Of a stretch of DNA of 6,093 nt, positions 1-5,047 are shown in pieces. The notes beneath the pieces are model-generated. The model was not told the DNA's origin and ran no database searches. It saw only the letters and a list, made by a program, of their open reading frames with translations. The DNA comes from Firmicutes bacterium UBA1047 (GTDB lineage: Bacteria; Bacillota; Clostridia; Tissierellales; Sedimentibacteraceae). The stretch lies in NCBI GenBank assembly GCA_002316585.1, contig DCDU01000140.1, forward strand, positions 1 through 6,093. The letters are read 5' to 3'. A program made the translations under genes and the position numbers. Position 1 is the stretch's first letter. Every line of letters starts with the position of its first letter.

Positions 1-1494
1 AGGTGTGTCCCCCTTCCTTATTAAATCGCTCTTTCCCATTTTTCCAACAATGATGTCATCGGTGATAATTCCGTCATCCCGCTCGATGAATATTTTGATA
101 TTGTATTTTTTTTCGATTTCAGAAATAATGTCCATGCAGCTGTTGATTATTTTATTGTATAATAAACTGCCAACATTTAAAATTACCGTTTCTGAAGATG
201 TATTAAATTTTATGTTCTTAATTATGCCCTCTATTTTAATGAATATATACATTTTCGATATGCTTCTGCCGCTGCCTCTGCAATGTCTGCATTCTTCGGT
301 TATCAGATTAAAGAAATTTTCCTTGTTCTTTTTCCTTGTAATTTCCATTAAATTAAGCTTTGTCATTCCAATAATATTTGTCTTGGTCTTGTCATCCTTA
401 AATAAAGACTTTGCTTTACTTATAATAAGATTAATGCTTTCTTCCTTTTTTACATCTATGAAATCGATTAAAATAATTCCGCTTAAATTTCTAAGCTTAA
501 CTTGTCTGGCAATTTCTTCAACAGCCTCTAAGTTAATTTTAAGGGCTGTATCCTCCATATTTCGGCTGCCGACATATTTTCCGCTGTTAACATCAATTAC
601 CGTCAAGGCTTCAGTTACATCAATTATTATTGAGCCTCCGTTTTTAAGTTCTATTTTTCTGTCAAACAGCATTTTAATTTGATTTTCAACACTAAAATTT
701 TCAAAAATCCTTTGAGACTCTATAATTTTTATATTCTTTAAATCATGTCCGCTCAGGTCTGCAATCATATCGTTAATTTTATCTTTTGTTATTTTATCCT
801 CAACATACAGCTCGTCAACGGTCGATTCGATATAGTCCATAAAAAACCTTTCAATAAATGAATTGTTTTTATAAAGTAGCTTCGGAGCATATGAATATTT
901 GTATTCCTGCTCAATCTGCATATATACCGCGGAAAGCATTTTATATTCCTTTTCTATTGTCTCACGGGAGCTGCCCTTTGCAAATGTCCTGATTATCATT
1001 CCGTTTCCGTTTTTCATGATGCTTTTGCCTGCATCTTCAAGTCTTTTGCGCTCATTTATGTTTTTTATTCTTTTAGAAAGATTGACATCATTTGTATTCG
1101 GAATAAATGCAATATATTTCCCTGTCAGTGAAATATCGGTTGTGACAGATACATTCTTTTCTCCTATGGGCTCCCTCACAACTTGCACCAACAGCTCATC
1201 ACCCATTTTAAGTACCTTGCTGATACTAATAACATCCTTTTTCTTAATCTTTTTTTCTTTTAAAAACTTATCGGAAAGCAGGTCATCCAAAAACAAATAT
1301 GCATTCTTATCAAGACCGATGTCTATAAAGGCCGCTTCCATACCGGGAAGAATATTCATAACCCTTCCCTTATAGATATTGCCCAAGATACTCTTATTAT
1401 TATTTAATTCATAAAGATAATCAATAAGCTTACCATCCTGTAAAATTGCCGCCTGATTAAAGAATACCGAATTGCTTATCAAAACCTGCTTCAT
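1..1494 (-). CDS. rng: RNase E/G-family endoribonuclease (3' end cut by window edge)
   Basis: This is a single-strand-specific endoribonuclease of the RNase E/G family, which cleaves AU-rich RNA in mRNA decay and in rRNA or tRNA maturation. The frame is open for 498 codons from the ATG at 1494 to the left edge. An S1 RNA-binding domain lies at about residues 36-120 (NIYKGRV, then GMEAAFIDIG at 51-60). The 5'-phosphate sensor pair is R169-T170 within GMIIRT. The DNase I-like catalytic core has IDVNSG (D301) and LIDFIDV (D344), the two metal-binding aspartates. The zinc-link is C402-RH-C405. These positions match or lie within two residues of E. coli RNase E (R169/T170, D303, D346, C404/C407), so the enzyme looks catalytically intact. 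The length is close to that of RNase G, and there is no sign of a long RNase E scaffold tail before the edge. It is the last visible gene of the minus-strand operon, 67 bases after the DUF2344 gene, with GGAGG at 1500-1504 placed 5 bases before the ATG. RNase G is the best name, though Firmicute members are often labelled simply RNase E/G. Confidence 0.95.
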   Translation of the reverse strand, partial: MKQVLISNSVFFNQAAILQDGKLIDYLYELNNNKSILGNIYKGRVMNILPGMEAAFIDIGLDKNAYLFLDDLLSDKFLKEKKIKKKDVISISKVLKMGDELLVQVVREPIGEKNVSVTTDISLTGKYIAFIPNTNDVNLSKRIKNINERKRLEDAGKSIMKNGNGMIIRTFAKGSSRETIEKEYKMLSAVYMQIEQEYKYSYAPKLLYKNNSFIERFFMDYIESTVDELYVEDKITKDKINDMIADLSGHDLKNIKIIESQRIFENFSVENQIKMLFDRKIELKNGGSIIIDVTEALTVIDVNSGKYVGSRNMEDTALKINLEAVEEIARQVKLRNLSGIILIDFIDVKKEESINLIISKAKSLFKDDKTKTNIIGMTKLNLMEITRKKNKENFFNLITEECRHCRGSGRSISKMYIFIKIEGIIKNIKFNTSSETVILNVGSLLYNKIINSCMDIISEIEKKYNIKIFIERDDGIITDDIIVGKMGKSDLIRKGDTP

Positions 1495-1499
1495 AAAAA

Positions 1500-1506
1500 C
1501 CTCCGT
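1500..1506 (-). promoter_or_regulatory. Ribosome binding site of the RNase E/G gene
   Basis: ACGGAGG on the minus strand lies 5 bases (TTTTT) before the ATG at 1494. It fixes the start and shows that the RNase gene is translated independently of the DUF2344 gene, unlike the coupled genes further upstream. I see no convincing promoter or terminator in the 67-base gap (1495-1561), so read-through transcription is the simplest view. Confidence 0.8.
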
Positions 1507-1561
1507 TACCGATAGCAGAACAGTTGCGAAATCATCATTCCATGTTGCTCTCCCGTCGTTT

Positions 1562-2239
1562 CTACAATATTGTCTTCATTTCCTTGTCTAATGCATCTAT
1601 TTTCATAATTGTGTAATAATCTATCGCAAATCCTTTTTCGATTATAAGCTTAATCAACTCCTCAACCTTCATGCTTCCCGTTTCCTGAGTTTTAAAAACA
1701 GCCATAACCTTAACTTTATTATCTTTAGACTTTTCAGCTTTTAGGAAATGAATCATTTCCTTAGTGTTTATTTCTTTTGTTACCAGTTTATTCTTTTTGT
1801 TTTTCTTCTGTCTGTTATATATTACTCCTTCGGTAAGCATTTCATTAAAATATTCATTAAGTTCATCCTCATCAATGGTTGATTCAATATTTATTAAATA
1901 TTCGGCATATTCGCTTCTTTTCATAAGGGATTCTGAATTTATCGAATAATCTGCTCTGATTATATGCATTTCATTTGGCATAACAGAGTTCATCTTCTTT
2001 ACAAACAACTCTAAATCCACATTTTCATTCAGCTCTAATTCAAAATATTCGCCTATGCTTTCAGTTCCCAATGACAGTGGAAATCCAAAGGAGGTTTTCA
2101 TATGAGGATTAAACCCTTCAGAATATTTGGCATTTATTCCTGCTCTTTTCACCGCTCTTTGAATAAATCTCAAAACATCCAAATGAGAAATATATTTTAA
2201 ATAACCTGTCTTATTGTATTTACATATTATTTTGCACAT
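1562..2239 (-). CDS. DUF2344 / TIGR03936-family protein
   Basis: This is a 225-residue protein of the DUF2344 family, whose biochemical role I do not know. It is found next to, or fused to the C-terminus of, TIGR03960-type radical SAM proteins. The family signature is at the N-terminus: KYNKTGYLKYISHLD (7-21), then a helix with R24, R28, R32 and AG, then YSEGFNPHMKTSFGFPLSLG (39-58). The pattern is typical of a small nucleic-acid or RNA-binding-like fold, but that is inference. A lysine-rich patch (RQKKNKKNK, about 143-151) precedes the last third. I chose the ATG at 2239 rather than the in-frame GTG at 2251. The only good ribosome binding site, AGGAGGTG at 2249-2256, physically contains that GTG and sits 9 bases before the ATG. 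With this start the gene overlaps the end of the radical SAM gene by 20 bases, so the two are probably translationally coupled and made in matched amounts. No transmembrane segment or signal peptide is visible; a cytoplasmic location is expected. Confidence 0.88.
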   Translation of the reverse strand: MCKIICKYNKTGYLKYISHLDVLRFIQRAVKRAGINAKYSEGFNPHMKTSFGFPLSLGTESIGEYFELELNENVDLELFVKKMNSVMPNEMHIIRADYSINSESLMKRSEYAEYLINIESTIDEDELNEYFNEMLTEGVIYNRQKKNKKNKLVTKEINTKEMIHFLKAEKSKDNKVKVMAVFKTQETGSMKVEELIKLIIEKGFAIDYYTIMKIDALDKEMKTIL

Positions 2240-4079
2240 GAGGGCAGGCACCTCCTATTAAATTGTGATTGACACCGCAGTTGGTGCATCCTAATCTGCA
2301 GTCAGGAGTAGTTGTAAAGCTTAATGCTTTCTCATATTCACTTATTAAATATTCCTTCTTAACTCCTATGTCAATAAAATCCCAAGGCAGAACTTCGGTT
2401 AATTCTCTTTGTCTTAATGCAAAAAAGTCAGGGTCTGTGTTTGTTTCTTCAAATGCATTCATCCATTTGTTAAAATCAAACTTATCATACCATCCGTCAA
2501 AACGGCATCCGGTCTCCCATGCTTTAATCAAAGCTTTGGATAATCTTCTGTCTCCTCTTGCAAATACAGCTTCCAAATAGCTAAGCTTAGGCTCATGATA
2601 GCTGAAGGAAACCTTTTTATCCTTGATTTCTTTCTGCAGTGTCTTTGCCTTGTCATAAAATTCATCCATGGTATTTTGTGCAACCCATTGGAAAGGTGTA
2701 AAAGGTTTCGGCACAAAACATGACGCGCTTGCATTTATTTTTAAATTACCTTTTATATCTTCCTTCGGTCGTTGGAAAAATTTATCCTTAACCTTGTAAG
2801 CCAACTCCTTAATTCCCATTACATCTTCCATTATTTCTCCCGGAAGACCTATCATGAAATATAATTTAACCGTAGACCAGCCTAAATTAAATGCGGTTTC
2901 CACAGGACCAAGTATTTGTTCTTCAGTCAGATTCTTGTTTATTACATCCCTCATTCTCTGCGTCCCTGCCTCCGGTGCAAATGTAAGCCCGGATTTACGA
3001 ACCTCCTGCAATCTTTCAATAATGTCAAAGGTCATTGAATCAAGTCTGAGAGACGGAAGAGAAATGCTTATTTTTTGATTTTCATACATGTCTAAAAGCT
3101 TAAGAGTTAAATCCGGAAGGCATGAATAATCTCCCGAGCTCAGTGAGGTTAATGATATTTCATCATGACCTGTTGAAGATACAAGACTTTCAGCTTGCTT
3201 TACCAATGTGTCCGTTTCCTTTTCCCTTACAGGCCTATAAACCATTCCTGCCTGGCAAAAGCGGCAGCCTCTTGTACATCCTCTGAATAATTCTAAAACC
3301 ACCCTGTCATGTACCACATCAATATACGGTAAAATACTTTTTTCGGGATAATATACCTTATCTAAGTCCTTTATAATTCTTTTTTTGATTATTTCTTTGG
3401 CATTTTCATTCAATACTTTTCTTTCTTTGATGATGCCGTCATCCTTATATACTTCTTCATAAAACCGGGGGACATAAATACCCTCAAGCCTTGCTGCCCT
3501 TTCAAGAAATTTAAGCTTGTCAAAACCGTTTTTCTTCTCTTCATTATATAAATTTAAAAGCTCAGGCAAAAGCTCTTCTGCTTCACCTACGGTAAACAAA
3601 TCAATCACTTCATACAAAGGCTCCGGGTTATATACACATGGACCTCCTGCAATCACAAGGGGAATATCATTTCCTCTGTCCTTGGATTTAATCGGTATAC
3701 CGCCTAAATTCAGCATATTTAAAACATTGGTGTAGCTCATTTCATACTGGAGAGTGAAACCGACAAAATCAAAGGATGTTAATTCATCCTTGCTTTCAAG
3801 CCCATACAAAAGTATATTGTTTTTGCGCATAAGCTCTTCCATGTCCGTCCATGGTGCAAATACCCTTTCACACCATACATTTTCCATGCTGTTCATTAAG
3901 TGGTACAAAATATGCAGTCCGGTATGAGACATCCCAACCTCATAAACATCCGGAAATGCAAATGCAAATCTTATATCAATGTCTTTGTTTTTTACAACGG
4001 AGTTAAGCTCGCACCCCACATATCTTGCAGGCTTTTCAACACTGAGAAGCTCTCTGTCAAGTTTTTTTACATCTATCAT
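2220..4079 (-). CDS. TIGR03960-family radical SAM protein with B12-binding-like N-terminus
   Basis: This is a 619-residue radical S-adenosylmethionine enzyme of the TIGR03960 type (YgiQ/RimO/MiaB-like superfamily architecture). The reaction is not known. The N-terminal part (about 1-230) resembles the cobalamin-binding-type Rossmann region: FPDVYEVGMSHTG (42-54), IAGGPCVYNPEP (143-154) and GEAEE (165-169). The classic DxHxxG cobalamin ligand motif is not visible. The radical SAM core (about 255-490) has C268-x3-C272-x2-C275 in FRGCTRGCRFCQAG for the 4Fe-4S cluster. It continues with LPSLRLDS, then FAPEAGTQRMRDVINK (367-382, E370) and YFMIGLPGE (407-415). The C-terminus holds a second cysteine set, C594-x3-C598-x2-C601 plus C612, in PDCRLGCTNCG, which could bind another metal or cluster. 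The start is the ATG at 4079, one base after the MerR stop, with AGAAAGGA at 4086-4093 as ribosome binding site. The end overlaps the DUF2344 gene, which in other species is fused to this protein. A role in RNA or ribosome modification is suggested by the neighbouring RNase and the family's usual ribosomal gene context, but this is inference. Confidence 0.93.
   Translation of the reverse strand: MIDVKKLDRELLSVEKPARYVGCELNSVVKNKDIDIRFAFAFPDVYEVGMSHTGLHILYHLMNSMENVWCERVFAPWTDMEELMRKNNILLYGLESKDELTSFDFVGFTLQYEMSYTNVLNMLNLGGIPIKSKDRGNDIPLVIAGGPCVYNPEPLYEVIDLFTVGEAEELLPELLNLYNEEKKNGFDKLKFLERAARLEGIYVPRFYEEVYKDDGIIKERKVLNENAKEIIKKRIIKDLDKVYYPEKSILPYIDVVHDRVVLELFRGCTRGCRFCQAGMVYRPVREKETDTLVKQAESLVSSTGHDEISLTSLSSGDYSCLPDLTLKLLDMYENQKISISLPSLRLDSMTFDIIERLQEVRKSGLTFAPEAGTQRMRDVINKNLTEEQILGPVETAFNLGWSTVKLYFMIGLPGEIMEDVMGIKELAYKVKDKFFQRPKEDIKGNLKINASASCFVPKPFTPFQWVAQNTMDEFYDKAKTLQKEIKDKKVSFSYHEPKLSYLEAVFARGDRRLSKALIKAWETGCRFDGWYDKFDFNKWMNAFEETNTDPDFFALRQRELTEVLPWDFIDIGVKKEYLISEYEKALSFTTTPDCRLGCTNCGVNHNLIGGACPHVQNNM
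2249..2256 (-). promoter_or_regulatory. Start-deciding ribosome binding site for the DUF2344 gene, inside the radical SAM gene
   Basis: AGGAGGTG on the minus strand lies within the last codons of the radical SAM gene (encoding part of the GGACP segment). It is 9 bases before the ATG at 2239. An in-frame GTG at 2251-2249 is part of the site itself and so cannot use it, which argues for the ATG start. Confidence 0.75.
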
Positions 4080-4080
4080 A

Positions 4081-4899
4081 TCATTTCCTTTCTTTTTCTA
4101 TAAGCAATTGAAGCTCTGTTAAATATTCCTCGGTCCTGCTTGTTTCATGTACATCTATTTTGTATAATTCAATAGGATCTGCCATTATCCTGTAGTTGTA
4201 TTTTTTTGCATACTCCAACATTTGAGGCAGAAATTCCTTTGTTTTATCGTAATAACCTCTATAGGACAAAGTTAAGTATGTTCCTTTCGGAAGCACCTTG
4301 TCGTAATTCTTGTCGTTTATGTCCAATATGAAAAATACGGATGTATATGCATTGAAATTTCCATCTTGTACCTTGGAAAGATCCATTGTTATTCCCACAT
4401 AATTGTTGCCTAAAAGATACAATTTATCCTCATGCTTCTTGTGAAGCTTCTTTATGAGAAAATCCGCTTCCTCATCTCTGCTGAAGGTATCATTAAGCAC
4501 TATGACCTTTCTTTCCATCAGCTCCTTTTCCGCAATAACTTCAATATTCTTTTCCGAAGCATCTTCCTTCAGGGATTTCATCCTTGAAAGAATTGTATTC
4601 TTTTGCATTTTAAGCTGTTCCATTTTTTTATTTATTATTGATATTTCTTCATCTAAAATGTCCAAGGTATTTTCAATTGTTTTGTTTTCCATATAATCCT
4701 TAATTACTTCCATGGGCATGTTTAAATTTCTTAAATCCTTAATTATATTAAGCTTCCAAATATCCTGTATGCTGTACAGCCTGTATCCGTTTTTATCCCT
4801 TTCAGGCTTCAATAATCCGATTTCTTCATAATATCGTAAAGAATCTTTTCCAATATTGTACAAATTGGAAATTTCATTTATCTTATAGTAGTTTTTCAT
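4081..4899 (-). CDS. MerR-family transcriptional regulator with GyrI-like effector domain
   Basis: This is a 272-residue DNA-binding regulator of the MerR family, BmrR-like subgroup. The N-terminal winged helix-turn-helix (about 1-72) has the family signature YKINEISNLYNIGKDSLRYY and then EEIGLLKPERDKNGYRLYS. It is followed by a long helix rich in charged and heptad-like residues (about 75-118), the dimerisation coiled coil. From about 125 to the end it resembles the GyrI-like/effector-binding fold of multidrug sensors: KGTYLTLSYRG in the middle, then ADPIELYKIDV with E244 and a closing EEYLTELQLLIEK strand. A buried acidic residue in this region binds cationic ligands in BmrR; equating E244 with it is inference. 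There is no cysteine set of the metal-sensing kind (MerR, CueR, ZntR). The ATG at 4899 follows GAAGGGA (4905-4911) by 5 bases. It is the first gene of the minus-strand operon and lies one base before the radical SAM gene, so it probably controls its own operon from the dyad-rich region upstream. Its ligand is unknown. Confidence 0.92.
   Translation of the reverse strand: MKNYYKINEISNLYNIGKDSLRYYEEIGLLKPERDKNGYRLYSIQDIWKLNIIKDLRNLNMPMEVIKDYMENKTIENTLDILDEEISIINKKMEQLKMQKNTILSRMKSLKEDASEKNIEVIAEKELMERKVIVLNDTFSRDEEADFLIKKLHKKHEDKLYLLGNNYVGITMDLSKVQDGNFNAYTSVFFILDINDKNYDKVLPKGTYLTLSYRGYYDKTKEFLPQMLEYAKKYNYRIMADPIELYKIDVHETSRTEEYLTELQLLIEKERK
4086..4093 (-). promoter_or_regulatory. Ribosome binding site of the radical SAM gene, inside the end of the merR-type gene
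   Basis: AGAAAGGA on the minus strand lies in the last codons of the regulator gene (encoding its final KERK residues), 6 bases before the ATG at 4079. The regulator's stop TGA (4083-4081) and the radical SAM ATG are one base apart, a layout typical of translational coupling by terminating ribosomes. Confidence 0.65.
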
Positions 4900-4904
4900 T
4901 GTTA

Positions 4905-4911
4905 TCCCTTC
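4905..4911 (-). promoter_or_regulatory. Ribosome binding site of the merR-type gene
   Basis: GAAGGGA on the minus strand lies 5 bases before the ATG at 4899. It is weaker than the GGAGG of folC but well placed, and it supports this start. Confidence 0.6.
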
Positions 4912-4933
4912 AATAATCCTTAAATTCTAAAAT

Positions 4934-4962
4934 ATTTTAACACAATCAACTATGATTGACAA
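4934..4962 (-). promoter_or_regulatory. Sigma-A type promoter of the merR-radical SAM operon
   Basis: On the minus strand TTGTCA (4962-4957) and TAAAAT (4939-4934) are separated by exactly 17 bases. Each box is one mismatch from consensus. Transcription would start near 4927, giving a leader of about 28 bases before the ATG at 4899. The -35 box overlaps that of the opposing folC promoter, and the spacer contains most of a perfect 6-bp-arm inverted repeat. The spacer is the normal 17 bases, not the 19-20 of classic MerR-activated promoters, so repression is as plausible as activation. Confidence 0.72.
4943..4958. promoter_or_regulatory. Perfect inverted repeat in the merR promoter (candidate operator)
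   Basis: CAATCA-ACTA-TGATTG is a perfect dyad with 6-bp arms and a 4-bp centre. It fills most of the spacer of the minus-strand promoter and its right end enters both -35 boxes. MerR-family dimers commonly bind a dyad between the -35 and -10 boxes, so this is a natural candidate site for the regulator encoded just downstream. Binding is inferred, not shown. Confidence 0.5.
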
Positions 4963-4984
4963 CTTATAACTTGGATTTTATTAT
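4956..4984 (+). promoter_or_regulatory. Sigma-A type promoter of folC
   Basis: TTGACA (4956-4961, perfect) and TATTAT (4979-4984, one mismatch) are spaced by 17 bases. The predicted transcription start is near 4991, leaving a leader of about 57 bases that contains an inverted repeat (4997-5023) and the GGAGG site. The -35 box shares bases 4957-4961 with the -35 box of the opposing promoter, so the two polymerases should compete for this site. Confidence 0.75.
4960..4973. promoter_or_regulatory. Near-perfect palindrome in the folC promoter spacer (candidate operator)
   Basis: CAACTTATAACTTG is symmetric in six of seven base pairs (CAA-n-TTATAA-n-TTG). It lies between the folC -35 and -10 boxes. 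It does not have the same sequence as the neighbouring dyad at 4943-4958, although both begin with or contain CAACT. It could be a second operator, or chance in AT-rich DNA. Confidence 0.35.
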
Positions 4985-4996
4985 ATTTATATTGAA

Positions 4997-5023
4997 ATAA
5001 TCTTTTATGTAATATAAGATTAT
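4997..5023. repeat. Inverted repeat in the folC leader (operator or RNA hairpin)
   Basis: ATAATCTT (4997-5004) and AAGATTAT (5016-5023) are perfect 8-bp arms around an 11-base centre. Two further pairs could form inside after one mismatch. In the folC transcript this would be a weak AU-rich hairpin about 14 bases before the GGAGG site; in DNA it is a roughly 27-bp operator-like dyad. It has no following U-run and its stem is AT-rich, so it is not a convincing terminator. Confidence 0.45.
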
Positions 5024-5037
5024 CATAGCATAAAACC

Positions 5038-5042
5038 GGAGG
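5038..5042 (+). promoter_or_regulatory. Ribosome binding site of folC
   Basis: A perfect GGAGG lies 5 bases before the ATG at 5048 and fixes the folC start. Confidence 0.8.
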
Positions 5043-5047
5043 TTAAA

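Noticed and set aside
5..682. Plus-strand open frame of 225 codons rich in hydrophobic residues
   Set aside because: It lies antisense to the RNase E/G gene, whose catalytic motifs are perfectly in frame on the minus strand. The apparent membrane-like composition is what reverse-reading AT-rich, lysine-rich coding DNA produces.
899..1375. Plus-strand open frame of 158 codons
   Set aside because: It is antisense to the S1 domain and 5'-sensor region of the RNase gene. It has no ribosome binding site in a sensible context and no recognisable motif.
1495..1561. Possible terminator or promoter in the gap between the DUF2344 and RNase genes
   Set aside because: I found no GC-rich stem followed by a T-run and no paired -35/-10 boxes on the minus strand. 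The gap seems to hold only the RNase ribosome binding site.
2269..2580. Plus-strand open frame of 103 codons, and a minus-strand one at 2528-2734 in another frame
   Set aside because: Both are covered by the well-supported radical SAM gene and show no family features.
4081..4899. Metal-sensing MerR protein (CueR/ZntR/MerR type)
   Set aside because: The protein is about twice the usual length of metal sensors, lacks the cysteine metal-binding loop, and has a large effector-type C-terminal domain.
4997..5023. Rho-independent terminator or riboswitch upstream of folC
   Set aside because: The stem is almost wholly A-U, has no U-run after it, and the leader is only about 57 bases. That is too short and too simple for a known folate-type riboswitch such as the THF aptamer.
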